A DNA stretch of 64,000 nucleotides from Rubrivivax sp965249635 (GTDB taxonomy: Bacteria; Pseudomonadota; Gammaproteobacteria; Burkholderiales; Burkholderiaceae_C). Shown one piece after another: positions 16,616-25,518 of this stretch. The stretch spans positions 62,001-126,000 of the forward strand of contig OZ252248.1 in the NCBI GenBank assembly GCA_965249635.1. Reading direction: 5' to 3'. The position numbers were made by a program, and so were the translations under genes. Each line of letters begins with the position of its first letter. The first letter of the stretch is position 1. Under the pieces are notes generated by a model that was not told the DNA's origin, searched no databases, and saw nothing but the letters and a program-made list of their open reading frames with translations.

Positions 16616-17659
16616 ATGAAGTTCGCTTACGCGTGGCACCGCCGCCTGGGCTGGCTGTTGGCCCCGTTCATCGTGCTTGTGGCCTGTAGCGGCATGGCGT
16701 TGTTGTGGTTGCAGCCGCTCCCTGCAATAGCGAACAACCCAGCCGAGGTGCAGTCCTGGATGCCCGCGCTAGAGCCCGGCTTGAGCGAGTTGCGTCGCCG
16801 TCACCCGACAGCCGACATCGACGTTTTGGATTTGCCGCGTGGGCCGGGTGACCTGATCCGGGTGCACGTGCGCTTTGCGCAGACCGCCGAAACGGGCCGA
16901 GTGGAGATCGAACCGAAGACACAGACCGTGCTTTCGCTTCAGCCCGACAACCGTGATCCACGGGCCTTCATACTCAGCTTGCACAAGCATCTGCTGCTTG
17001 ACGACGTGGGGCCTTGGCTGCTTCGAGCGGTGGCACTGATAGCCCTGGTGTTGTTGGGTATGGGGCTTCGGGTGTGGTGGCGGGTTAGACGCTTGCAGGC
17101 GCGGTCGCCTTGGCGGCGCTGGCATCGCCGTATTGGGCCATGGGCGTTGTTGCCTATCGGCATGATGCTGTTGACGGGCTTCTTGCTGCGCACACCTGAG
17201 CTGCCACGGGCCTTGCTGGCCAGCGCACCGGATTGGGCGGGCGCTGCTGCTGTCACGACAGCGGCAATGGCCGCCGGCGTACGGGCGCCTGCATCGGCGA
17301 GCCAGATACTGGCCGCAGCCATGTCGGCCGTGCCCGAAGCCCGTCCTATGCGCCTCTACGCAGCAAAGGACGGCGTCGTGAGGGTTCGCATGCGTGTCGA
17401 TGAGTGGAACCCGTATGGTTTGAACTACGTTTTTGTGCGGACAGCTGACGCATCGGTCTTGCGCGTGGTCCGGGCCAGCGAACAGCCACCATCCGTGCGC
17501 TACCTCAATGTGGTCTTTCCACTGCATGCTGCCTGGCTGCCGGGCCATGCAGGCCCAGCAGTCAGCGTCGCGATGCGCGCACTCTGGACGCTGTTCGCGC
17601 TGTCGCTGATCGCGCTGGTCATTTCGGGTGCGACGCAGGCCTTGCGCCGTCGCCCATAG
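16616..17659 (+). CDS. PepSY-associated membrane protein
   Basis: A 347-residue inner-membrane protein of the PepSY-TM (PiuB-like) type. Membrane segments appear at about residues 11-31 (LGWLLAPFIVLVACSGMALL), 134-155, 178-195 and 320-342. Starts with the family feature YAWHRRLGWL, with a histidine that may bind haem. Proteins of this type often accompany TonB-dependent siderophore receptors and may act as ferric-siderophore reductases. One such receptor lies 2.5 kb away on the other strand. Confidence 0.8.
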   Translation: MKFAYAWHRRLGWLLAPFIVLVACSGMALLWLQPLPAIANNPAEVQSWMPALEPGLSELRRRHPTADIDVLDLPRGPGDLIRVHVRFAQTAETGRVEIEPKTQTVLSLQPDNRDPRAFILSLHKHLLLDDVGPWLLRAVALIALVLLGMGLRVWWRVRRLQARSPWRRWHRRIGPWALLPIGMMLLTGFLLRTPELPRALLASAPDWAGAAAVTTAAMAAGVRAPASASQILAAAMSAVPEARPMRLYAAKDGVVRVRMRVDEWNPYGLNYVFVRTADASVLRVVRASEQPPSVRYLNVVFPLHAAWLPGHAGPAVSVAMRALWTLFALSLIALVISGATQALRRRP

Positions 17660-17679
17660 TTGAAAAGAGAGCCCTCCAG

Positions 17680-18888
17680 ATGCCTACCTCCACTTCGCCA
17701 GTGCAGCAGCTTTCGCGCGCAGCCCCCGCTACCGCCAGCAGCCGAGCCCAGCACAGCTCGCGCATTGGCGCCATTGACGTGATGCGTGGGTTGGTGATGC
17801 TGATCATGGTGTTCGACCACGTGCGAGAAACGTTTTTCCTGCATTTGCAGGTGTCCGACCCGATGAATGTGCAGACCACCGAGCCGGCCCTGTTCTTCAC
17901 GCGACTTGCTGCGCACCTGTGTGCACCCACCTTTGTCTTTCTGACCGGCCTTGGGGCCTGGCTGTACGCCAATCCGCCGGGGGCGCCGCCGCGTTCGCCT
18001 GCGGGTTTCCTGTTCAAACGCGGCCTTCTGATGGTGGTGCTGGAGCTCACCTTGGTGTCATTCGCCTGGGTTGGCATCTTCCCGATGAAGACGCTGTACC
18101 TGCAGGTGATTTGGGTGATCGGCCTGAGCATGATCGTGTTGGCGGCGCTGTGCACGCTGCCCTTGCGTTGGCTGGCTGCATTGGGCTTTGTGCTCGTCTT
18201 CGGTCACAACCTGCTGACGCCAATCGACTTCAAGCCTGCCGACCTTGGTTATAGCCTCTGGACCATCCTGCATGACCGTGGCTTCCTGGTTGCTGAGGGC
18301 CCGCTCAAGATCAAGGTCAGCTACCCGCTGTTGCCCTGGATAGGCGTGATCCTCCTCGGCTTTGTCGCCGGGCCGCTGTACAGCGCAAGCATGGCGCCGC
18401 TGCGACGGCAGGAACTGCTGCTGCGCTTTGGCGTTGGCTGTCTGGCGCTGCTGCTGTTGCTGCGCGGCTTCAACATCTACGGTGAGACGCTGCCCTGGGT
18501 GCAGGGGCAAGATTTCACACACACCCTGATGTCATGGTTGAACTTCACCAAGTACCCACCATCACTTGATTTCTTGCTGCTCACGCTCGGGATCACGCTG
18601 CTGCTGCTGCGAGTCTTTGAGAATTTCAACAACGCGCTTACCGAAGCGATCCGCTGCTACGGCGGTGCACCGATGTTCTTCTACCTGCTGCATCTGTACG
18701 TGCTGCTGGGTCTGCAGACGCTAGCGGTGGCGTGGGTGGGTGCGAACCATGGCGCGCGCTTTGGTGTCGACCACATCGCATGGGTCTGGGTGATCGCTAT
18801 GCTGCTCGCGCTGCTGCTGTATGTGCCGACCCGTGCCTTTGCACGCTACAAGCGCACCAGCAGCCAGGCTTGGGTGCGCTACCTCTGA
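17680..18888 (+). CDS. DUF1624/HGSNAT-like multi-pass membrane protein
   Basis: A 402-residue polytopic membrane protein. The opening RIGAIDVMRGLVMLIMVFDH, with a conserved Arg, Asp and His at the first membrane edge, is the signature of the DUF1624/heparan-acetyltransferase-like acyltransferase group. About ten hydrophobic segments follow. It lies 20 bases after the PepSY gene, so the two are probably co-transcribed. The acyl acceptor is unknown. Confidence 0.8.
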   Translation: MPTSTSPVQQLSRAAPATASSRAQHSSRIGAIDVMRGLVMLIMVFDHVRETFFLHLQVSDPMNVQTTEPALFFTRLAAHLCAPTFVFLTGLGAWLYANPPGAPPRSPAGFLFKRGLLMVVLELTLVSFAWVGIFPMKTLYLQVIWVIGLSMIVLAALCTLPLRWLAALGFVLVFGHNLLTPIDFKPADLGYSLWTILHDRGFLVAEGPLKIKVSYPLLPWIGVILLGFVAGPLYSASMAPLRRQELLLRFGVGCLALLLLLRGFNIYGETLPWVQGQDFTHTLMSWLNFTKYPPSLDFLLLTLGITLLLLRVFENFNNALTEAIRCYGGAPMFFYLLHLYVLLGLQTLAVAWVGANHGARFGVDHIAWVWVIAMLLALLLYVPTRAFARYKRTSSQAWVRYL

Positions 18889-18943
18889 AAACAGTCTCTT
18901 GATGGGTCGACGGTCTTGCTGTGTCGGCCTACTTGACCGACTT

Positions 18944-19294
18944 TCACCGAGAAGGCCTTGTCTTTGGGGCAGGCCTCGCAGGCGCTCGAAGGGCATCGGC
19001 CAGAGCATCTACCAGCGCGTTTGTTCGGTTCGTCCAGCTGGGCTGTCCTGTGTGTGAGCAGATGGCTTGAACTGTGGGCTCAACGCCTCGCCGCAACAAG
19101 TCGAGCGTTGAGCACACGCCGACTTCCACCAGGCGTTGAACGACGAGGGGCCCGACGCCGCGACCTCGCAGTAACAGCTCGAGATCGTCATCGAGAGCTT
19201 GTTCCGTCGGTGCGTTCATCGTCGCACCGGACACACTCGCTTGATCTGCCGACCTCAACGCCGGTCCGCCAGCCCAGCCTTCTGGTGCGTTCAT
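18944..19294 (-). CDS. Hypothetical protein, helix-hairpin-helix-like segment
   Basis: A frame of up to 116 residues. The core LELLLRGRGVGPLVVQRLVE, VGVCSTLDLLRRGVEPTVQA resembles a helix-hairpin-helix (GVGP...L...G) segment, as in short DNA-binding proteins. An internal ATG at 19219 (MNAPTEQ) is an equally possible start, giving 91 residues. No close family is recognised and no ribosome site is clear. It is the only plausible gene in this gap. Confidence 0.4.
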   Translation of the reverse strand: MNAPEGWAGGPALRSADQASVSGATMNAPTEQALDDDLELLLRGRGVGPLVVQRLVEVGVCSTLDLLRRGVEPTVQAICSHTGQPSWTNRTNALVDALADALRAPARPAPKTRPSR

Positions 19295-19368
19295 GTCGTC
19301 GTTGGTTCTATTTGAAGTTCTACGAGGTGAACAGTTTCAGCCTGCGACTTGAAGCCGCGCGGCTGTGG

Positions 19369-20124
19369 TCACTCCGGTGGCGGGTCGTACATGAAGCTGA
19401 GTGTCGCCACGTGCTCGGTCATCAAGGTCAGGGCCGGGTTTTCAGGACCTGACAGAAACTCAGCGAGCACGACGTTCAGCCCGCCATTGCGCACCTTCAA
19501 GGTCGCACGACCATTCTTGCCGGTCACCACGTGGGCGCCACCCGGGTCGGTAACAGCGTCTTGGAAGACCTTGGCGCCGACCGCTGGTTTGCCCTCGAAG
19601 AGCACCTGCACGATCAGAGTTTCGCCCTTCTTCTGAGGGAAGACCTTGCTCACGGGAACGACCTGAAATTTCAGGTCCGGCACCGGCGCCATTGCACCGG
19701 TGGGCCGCTGGCGCAGGTGCGTCGCGTACTTGTAGTAGCGGCCGCTGACCACCGCGTTGGGGACTTCGTCGCGGCCCTTGTTGTGAAACTTGCCGTCGGG
19801 TGATTTGCTCCACAGGCCGTTGTCCATCACCGCAGTGACGGTTGCCAACTCGGGCGGGCTTTCGACAACGACCAGACTGTCGGTGGCCTTCAGCTCGGCA
19901 GGCACGGCCTTGCCCGTAGCGTCCAGTCCTTTTGTCGCCACGACCTTGGGCAGTCGTTTGACCATGTCCAGATCGTGAGCGCCGGCACCATAGATCAGCG
20001 CCAATTTGTTCGAGCGTTGGGCGAACCAGATCTCGTGCGCATTAGCTGGCAGTGCGCTGCACAGTGCCAAGGTGAGTGCCGCCAAGGCCGGCCAGCGGGG
20101 GGTAGAGATGGAGATGTGCTGCAT
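19369..20124 (-). CDS. DUF4198 family periplasmic protein
   Basis: A 251-residue exported protein. The signal peptide ends at ALPANAHEIWFA; the mature start HEIWF is typical of DUF4198 proteins, thought to help metal (often nickel or cobalt) uptake. Ig-like strands are apparent in GETLIVQVLFEGKPAVGAKV and GRATLKVRNGGLNVVLAEFL. The ATG at 20124 was chosen because the longer frame lacks protein character. It follows the TonB-dependent receptor by 8 bases, so both probably serve the same metal-uptake system. Confidence 0.85.
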   Translation of the reverse strand: MQHISISTPRWPALAALTLALCSALPANAHEIWFAQRSNKLALIYGAGAHDLDMVKRLPKVVATKGLDATGKAVPAELKATDSLVVVESPPELATVTAVMDNGLWSKSPDGKFHNKGRDEVPNAVVSGRYYKYATHLRQRPTGAMAPVPDLKFQVVPVSKVFPQKKGETLIVQVLFEGKPAVGAKVFQDAVTDPGGAHVVTGKNGRATLKVRNGGLNVVLAEFLSGPENPALTLMTEHVATLSFMYDPPPE

Positions 20125-20132
20125 GGCTGACG

Positions 20133-22271
20133 TCACTGGAATTGGTATTGCATGCGCAGCGTCACAGCGCGCGGTGTCCCCGGCGCCACCCATACGCGTG
20201 CATAGGAGCTGGGGTAGTAGACCTTGTCGGCCACGTTGTGGACGTTGAGCAGGAACTTCAGCTTTGCGTTCGGTGCGTAGGTGGCCATCGCGCTGAGCAG
20301 CGTGTAGGCAGGCAGCTGAAAGCTGGGTACGCCGGTTTCGCCCAGTCGCTGCCCGACGTAGGTCAATCCGCCACCGAGGCTCCACTGTCCCTGGCCGGCG
20401 ATCTCGAACTCACGGATCAGCAGCAGGTTTGCGTTGTGCTTGGGGATGTTGACCAGGCGACTGCCAGCGGGCAGCGAGAAGCCAAAGTTGACATCGAGCA
20501 CCGACGACGTGAGCTTGGCATCGGTGTAGGCATAGGAGGCGTTGAGCAGCCAGTCGTTGGCAATGCGGCCCGCGACGTCGACCTCGAGACCCTGGCTCTT
20601 GGCCTCGCCGGCCTGCGTGGAGAAGCCGGCGTTGACGGGGTCGGAAGTCAGGATGTTGGATTTCTTGGCCTGGTAAAGCGCCACGGTGCCGCTGAGTCCT
20701 TTGTCGGCGCTCTGAAGCTTGGAGCCCACCTCGCAGCTTTCGCTGGTCTCGGGGTCAAACGCCACGCCTGCGGCGCTCTGGCCACTGTTCGGGCGGAAAC
20801 CCTTTGAGCAGCTACCGTAGACCGAAGCTGTCGGCGTGAGCTGGTAGACCAAGCCGATGCGCGGGCTGGTGGCTGACTTGTCCTGGTTCTGCGCAGTGTT
20901 GGCTATACGGTTCTGCAGCTCCTGCTCGAATCGGTCGAGCCGCACCCCGAGCAGCATCTTCAGCTGCGGCGTGAGATCCATTTGGTCCTGCACGTACAGG
21001 CCTGCAGCGTTTTGTGTTTCGAGTGTGTTGGTAAAGGGACCTGGCGTGCGTGTCTGCCCGTAGACTGGGTTGAGCACGTCAATGCCATACGGGTTGGTCA
21101 GGCTCGGGCGGAAGCGGTCCTGCACCTGGTCGAGTTTGTAGTTGAACGCGTCGATGCCGACCATCAGATGGTGCAGTACCGACCCCGTCTTCAGCCGACC
21201 TGAGACCTCGGCTCGGACGCTCCAATCTTTCGCTGAGAAGTCTCGGTACCGTCTCTGCCGAGACAAAAGCAGGTTGGCCGTGGCTGGCGCAGCTTGGTAG
21301 AAAGGCTGTCGTCCCGTTACCAGTTCGGGATCACTGGAGAAGCCTTTGAACGACGAATCGCGGTAGCCCAGCCCTGCGAGCAGCGACCAGTCCTGGTTGA
21401 TGTCATGGTTCAGCACCAATTGGTGGCCCAAAGCCTTTATCTTGGTATCACCATCCCCCGGCTCGCCCAGGAAACGCGATGGCGGCACGATGCCGAGTTG
21501 GCCTTCTGTCGTGGCCACAATGCCGCGATCAAATGGCGCGGCTTGTCTGACGATTTCGGCCTCATAGGTGAGCGTGGTGCCCGCACCCAGCTTGAGGAGA
21601 AAGGAAGGCGTCAGAGCGAACTTGGTGCTGGAGAAATGGTCACGGAAGCTGCCAGCATCCTCGTAGGCACCGTTGACGCGGAAAGCCAAGGCACTGCTGA
21701 TCGGCCCGGTGTAGTCGGCCGCCAATCGGTTGGTGTTGAAGCTGCCCAGGGACAGCTCCACGCTGCCTTCAGGCTTGAAGCGCGGCTTCTTCGTGATCAA
21801 GTTGATGGTGCCGCCCGGTTCGGCGCGGCCGAACAGCGCCGAGCCCGGGCCTTTCAAGACCTCAACAAGTTCAATGTTGGAGGAATCCCGTCGGCCGCTG
21901 AAGCCGCGCCCGCTGTTGAAGCCATTGACCAAGTAGCCCGATGGCGTGTTCTCGTCACCTGCGAAGCCGCGGATTGCAAAACTGTCCCACAGTCCGCCGA
22001 AGGTGTTCTGTCGTACGACGCCGCTGGCCAGGTCCAGCAGGTTGTCCAGCTGGGTCGCGCCCACTGCGGAGATCAACTCCTCACTGACGATGGATGCCGC
22101 TTGGGGCATTTCCTTCAACGAGAGATCACCTCGAAACGACGTGCGCTTGCCAATCACCTCGATGGTGTTGGTGGAGGCCGAAGGGGGCGTTGCAGGGGTC
22201 TGCGCTTGAGCCGAGGCCACGAGGCCGGCCGAAAACAGCAGCCCGAGGGCGGGTCGGGTGGCACTCTTCAT
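20133..22271 (-). CDS. TonB-dependent siderophore receptor
   Basis: A 712-residue outer-membrane receptor. A signal peptide ends at VASAQAQTPA. The plug domain follows: MPQAASIVSEELISAVGATQ, YLVNGFNSGRGFSGRRDSSN, and EVLKGPGSALFGRAEPGGTI, the hallmark motif of ferric-siderophore receptors. The barrel ends with TLRMQYQFQ, the usual terminal aromatic residue. A strong GAGAGGAGA ribosome site precedes the ATG. It is co-directional with the DUF4198 gene. I saw no convincing Fur box in the 174-base upstream gap. Confidence 0.93.
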   Translation of the reverse strand: MKSATRPALGLLFSAGLVASAQAQTPATPPSASTNTIEVIGKRTSFRGDLSLKEMPQAASIVSEELISAVGATQLDNLLDLASGVVRQNTFGGLWDSFAIRGFAGDENTPSGYLVNGFNSGRGFSGRRDSSNIELVEVLKGPGSALFGRAEPGGTINLITKKPRFKPEGSVELSLGSFNTNRLAADYTGPISSALAFRVNGAYEDAGSFRDHFSSTKFALTPSFLLKLGAGTTLTYEAEIVRQAAPFDRGIVATTEGQLGIVPPSRFLGEPGDGDTKIKALGHQLVLNHDINQDWSLLAGLGYRDSSFKGFSSDPELVTGRQPFYQAAPATANLLLSRQRRYRDFSAKDWSVRAEVSGRLKTGSVLHHLMVGIDAFNYKLDQVQDRFRPSLTNPYGIDVLNPVYGQTRTPGPFTNTLETQNAAGLYVQDQMDLTPQLKMLLGVRLDRFEQELQNRIANTAQNQDKSATSPRIGLVYQLTPTASVYGSCSKGFRPNSGQSAAGVAFDPETSESCEVGSKLQSADKGLSGTVALYQAKKSNILTSDPVNAGFSTQAGEAKSQGLEVDVAGRIANDWLLNASYAYTDAKLTSSVLDVNFGFSLPAGSRLVNIPKHNANLLLIREFEIAGQGQWSLGGGLTYVGQRLGETGVPSFQLPAYTLLSAMATYAPNAKLKFLLNVHNVADKVYYPSSYARVWVAPGTPRAVTLRMQYQFQ

Positions 22272-22445
22272 GGGACATCTCCTCTCAGTTGACCGCGATG
22301 AAGCTTTTGCTTTCGAGCGGAATGGAACTATTTTGGAGTTGTCACCGCAGTAGATTGCGTCGTTCTGGCCCGGGCTCTACAGCACGGGGCGTTGTTTCGC
22401 AGCGCGGTGGCAGCAGCTTCGTTTAAGGTGCAAAAGGGGGGTGGC

Positions 22446-22943
22446 TCACACGGCACGCTCGGGGAACAGCTTCTCGATCGGGCAATGTGTTTTGACGAAC
22501 GGCGACTTGATGACGATGTAGCTGAAATACTTCTCGATGCCGATGTTGCGCTCCAGCAGGCCTTCGATGACTTCCTGATAGTGGTTCACGCCCCGCGTCA
22601 GAAAGCGCAGCAGGTAGTCGTAGCCGCCGCTCACCAAGTGGCATTCCATGATCTCGTCCACGTTCCGGATCGCGCTCTCGAAGCGGAAGAAGTCCTCGCG
22701 GTGGTGGTCATTCAGCGTGACCTCGGTGAATACGGTCAGCGTGTCGCCCAGCTTCTCCAATTGCAGGTGAGCGCCATAGCCTGTGATGTAGCCCGCCTGT
22801 TCGAGCCGCTTCACGCGGATCAAACACGGGCTGGGGGACAGTCCCACGGCGTCGGCAACGTCGACGTTGGTCATGCGGCCGTTTTTCTGCAGCTGCGCCA
22901 GGATGCGCAGGTCCAGGCGGTCGACCTTGAAGGCTTCTGTCAT
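22446..22943 (-). CDS. Lrp/AsnC family transcriptional regulator
   Basis: A 165-residue Lrp-type regulator. The helix-turn-helix is RLDLRILAQLQKNGRMTNVD, VADAVGLSPSPCLIRVKRLE; the RAM effector domain follows with TVFTEVTLNDHHREDF, ECHLVSGGYDYLLRFL. Such proteins sense amino acids as octamers. It lies 36 bases downstream of a class III aminotransferase on the same strand and is closely related in sequence to the second Lrp gene at 42010 (both have SPCL, YDYLL and NIGIEK/DMGIEK). It probably controls the neighbouring amino-acid catabolism genes. Confidence 0.92.
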   Translation of the reverse strand: MTEAFKVDRLDLRILAQLQKNGRMTNVDVADAVGLSPSPCLIRVKRLEQAGYITGYGAHLQLEKLGDTLTVFTEVTLNDHHREDFFRFESAIRNVDEIMECHLVSGGYDYLLRFLTRGVNHYQEVIEGLLERNIGIEKYFSYIVIKSPFVKTHCPIEKLFPERAV

Positions 22944-22979
22944 GGCGATGCTCGTGAAGTCAGGTTCTGACGGACATTC

Positions 22980-24368
22980 TCAGCCCAGAGCGAGGCGCAC
23001 TTCGGGCTGCGCGAGCACGTCATCCAGCGTCCGTGTCAGGCGCGCGAAAAGCAGTTCGAAGTCGGCTTCGGTGTAGGTGAGTGCGGGTGCAAAGCCGATT
23101 GTTGCGTCGCCGAAGCAGCGAAAGACGACGCCGTTGCGCCAGGCAGCGGCAAAAATTCGGTCGGGCAGTCCGAGCGCGGACTCGAACGGCCGCTTGCTGG
23201 CCTTGTCGGCCACCAGCTCCAGCGCGCCAAGCAGGCCCCGGTGGCGCGCGTCGCCTACCAGTGGGTGCGCGCGCAGTGCCTCCAATCCGGCAGCGAAACG
23301 CGGCGCGACGCGCTGGGCATTGGCGAGCACGCCGCCTTCCTCATAGAGCCTCAGCACTTCCAGCGCCACTGCGGCGGCAACAGGGTGCGCCGAATAAGTG
23401 GCGCCGTGGCCGATAGCTGCGCCGGCAGGCGCGCCGTCCGCAATGGTCGCGTAGACCTCCTCCGACATCATGGTTGCGCCCATCGGAACGTAGCCCGAAG
23501 TCAAGCCTTTTGCCAAGGTCATCAGGTCAGGCTGCACGCCCTCGGCGTCGCAGGCGAACATCGGCCCGGTGCGGCCGAAGCCGGTGATGACTTCGTCGAC
23601 CACGAACAGGATGTCGAGCTCGCGCGCCGTGTCCCGCATGGCCTTCAGCCAGCCGACAGGCGGCACGATGACGCTGCCCGAACCCTGTATGGGTTCGCAG
23701 AAAAACGCCGCCACGTTTTCAGCGCCCAGCTCGGCGACCTTGGCACGCAGGTCCGCAACTGACGCCGCGATCAGCGCCTGGGCATTGCCGCCCTGGGGAT
23801 GTCGGTAGGGGTTGGGCGAAGGGATGTGGTGCTGCGTGGCCAGCGGCAGATCGAAGCCGCGATGAAAGACGGGCAGCGCGGTCAACCCTGCGCCAGTGGA
23901 GGACGAACCGTGGTAGCCGCGCTCCAGGGCGATGAAGTGCTTCTTGGTCGGCCGGCCACGTGTGTTCCAGTACTGGACGATGAAGCGTACTGCGCCGTCA
24001 ACGGCGTCTGAACCGCCTAGCGTCAAGTAGACGCGTGTCAGGGATGCGGGCGTGATCTCGGCCAGCTTAGCCGCAAGGCGGATCGCCGGTTCGCTGGCAA
24101 AGCCGAAGTAGCCCGTGGCATAGGGCAGTTGGCGCATCTGCGCGGTGGCCGCTTGCACCACACTTTCCTGGCCGTAGCCAACATTGACGCACCACAGGCC
24201 GGCAAAGGCGTCCAGAATTTCATGTCCCTGTCCGTCGGTGAGCCACGCACCGTGCGCGCCGGTCAGCAGCAGCGGGCCGCGTGCTTCATGTTGCCGCCAG
24301 GCGGCTACGGGGTGTACAAGGTGCGCGCGGTCAAGCGCGGCGAGTTCAGCAAGGTGGTTGGTGTTCAT
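22980..24368 (-). CDS. Class III PLP-dependent aminotransferase
   Basis: A 462-residue fold-type I aminotransferase of the beta-alanine/putrescine:pyruvate (omega-transaminase) group. The cofactor lysine is in DLMTLAKGLTSGYVPMGATM; the phosphate cup is GGSDAVDGAVRF, and the aspartate is in DILFVVDEVITGFGRTG. It would move the amino group of an omega-amine or amino acid to pyruvate or 2-oxoglutarate; the exact substrate cannot be told. Its leader (24369-24450) has direct repeats and a hairpin. It sits between a threonine-dehydratase-like gene and an Lrp regulator. Confidence 0.9.
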   Translation of the reverse strand: MNTNHLAELAALDRAHLVHPVAAWRQHEARGPLLLTGAHGAWLTDGQGHEILDAFAGLWCVNVGYGQESVVQAATAQMRQLPYATGYFGFASEPAIRLAAKLAEITPASLTRVYLTLGGSDAVDGAVRFIVQYWNTRGRPTKKHFIALERGYHGSSSTGAGLTALPVFHRGFDLPLATQHHIPSPNPYRHPQGGNAQALIAASVADLRAKVAELGAENVAAFFCEPIQGSGSVIVPPVGWLKAMRDTARELDILFVVDEVITGFGRTGPMFACDAEGVQPDLMTLAKGLTSGYVPMGATMMSEEVYATIADGAPAGAAIGHGATYSAHPVAAAVALEVLRLYEEGGVLANAQRVAPRFAAGLEALRAHPLVGDARHRGLLGALELVADKASKRPFESALGLPDRIFAAAWRNGVVFRCFGDATIGFAPALTYTEADFELLFARLTRTLDDVLAQPEVRLALG

Positions 24369-24406
24369 CGGCTATCCAGTCTGTCGTCGTACTGAAAAGA
24401 TTACGC

Positions 24407-24447
24407 GCACCACGACAGGGCGTGGTGCTGCTTTCAGGGCGTGGTGC
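24407..24447. promoter_or_regulatory. Direct repeat and hairpin in the aminotransferase leader
   Basis: CAGGGCGTGGTGC occurs twice (24416-24428 and 24435-24447), 19 bases apart. The first copy also forms a perfect 8-bp hairpin, GCACCACG at 24407-24414 with CGTGGTGC at 24421-24428. Placed about 40-80 bases before the aminotransferase start, it may be a binding site or an RNA structure. No matching known motif. Confidence 0.45.
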
Positions 24448-24537
24448 CAAGCTTCATGTGGTTCTGAAGCGGGCCTCGGCAGATGATGCTTTGGCGGCGC
24501 TGCGCTCCCGTCGCATGTTCCTCGGACGCGAGAGCGA

Positions 24538-25518
24538 TCACTCACTGCGTTGAAAAACCTCGGCCAGGTCGCACAAATCCCAGTTGCCGCCGGTCAGCAC
24601 CACACACACCTTTTCCAGCGGCGTCACCTTGAGCGCGCTCGCCAACAGGGCACCAATGCCGATCGAGGCTGCCGGCTCTGCGATCAGCTTGGCGTCCTTG
24701 GCCAGCATGCGCATGCCTTCGATGATGTGTTCGTCCTCCACCAGCACGATCTCATCGACGTACCGTTCGATGATGGGGTAGGGGTTCTGGCCCGGCACAC
24801 TGATGCGCAAACCGTCGGCGATCGTGTTCTTCAGCGGCAGCGAAGTGCGCCGTTTGTTGATGCGGCTGTGGAAGTACTTCGGCGTCAGCGCCGGTTCTGC
24901 CCCGACCACGCGCACGGAGGGTTTGGTTTCTTTGATGGCCGTGGCAATGCCGGAGATGAGACCCCCGCCGCCCATGGGGATGATGACGGTGTCCACGTCG
25001 GTCAGGTCGTCCAGGATTTCGCAGCCTATGGTTCCCTGGCCCGCCATGACCAGAGGATCCTCGAAGGCGTGGACCACGGCGTAGCGGTTGGCTGCCGCAA
25101 TCTCGTAGACCCGCTTCCATCGCGCTGCGGTGTCGCCGTCGAACAGAACCACCTCGGCGCCCATGGCCCGCGTGTTCTCCACCTTGATCTTTGGCGTGGT
25201 GACGGGTACCACCAGAATCGCCTTGACCCCCAGCATCCGCGCGGCGTAGGCCAGCCCCTGGGCATGATTGCCTGAAGACGTGGCGATGATGCCGTTGGCG
25301 ATGGCCTCGCGGGGCATCGACAGGGCCTTGTTCAGTGCGCCCCGGATCTTGAAGGCTCCGGTGATCTGCAGCGTCTCGGGTTTGAGGTACAGCTCGCAGC
25401 CGAGGGTGGGCTCCATTTTTTCGGCGCGCAACAGGGGTGTGTGCCGAATGTGCGGTTTCAGCCGATCCCGCGCTTGGTGGATGTCGCGAAGAGTGGGGTG
25501 TTCAAGCAGCGGCGTCAT
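24538..25518 (-). CDS. Threonine-dehydratase-like PLP enzyme
   Basis: A 326-residue fold-type II PLP enzyme of the threonine/serine ammonia-lyase group. The cofactor lysine is in ETLQITGAFKIRGALNKA; the phosphate loop is IIPMGGGGLISGIATAIK; SSGNHAQGLAYAARMLG is typical. It lacks the C-terminal ACT regulatory domain of biosynthetic IlvA, so it is a short catabolic form, like TdcB or the EutB of hydroxyectoine breakdown. With an adjacent class III aminotransferase and Lrp regulator it may belong to such a pathway, but no ectoine hydrolase or ectoine transporter is present here. Confidence 0.9.
   Translation of the reverse strand: MTPLLEHPTLRDIHQARDRLKPHIRHTPLLRAEKMEPTLGCELYLKPETLQITGAFKIRGALNKALSMPREAIANGIIATSSGNHAQGLAYAARMLGVKAILVVPVTTPKIKVENTRAMGAEVVLFDGDTAARWKRVYEIAAANRYAVVHAFEDPLVMAGQGTIGCEILDDLTDVDTVIIPMGGGGLISGIATAIKETKPSVRVVGAEPALTPKYFHSRINKRRTSLPLKNTIADGLRISVPGQNPYPIIERYVDEIVLVEDEHIIEGMRMLAKDAKLIAEPAASIGIGALLASALKVTPLEKVCVVLTGGNWDLCDLAEVFQRSE

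Noticed and set aside
22272..22445. A Fur box upstream of the TonB-dependent receptor
   Set aside because: No stretch resembles GATAATGATAATCATTATC closely enough.
22980..25518. An ectoine or hydroxyectoine degradation operon
   Set aside because: A EutB-like dehydratase, a class III aminotransferase and an AsnC-type regulator fit, but ectoine hydrolase, deacetylase and a specific transporter are missing nearby.
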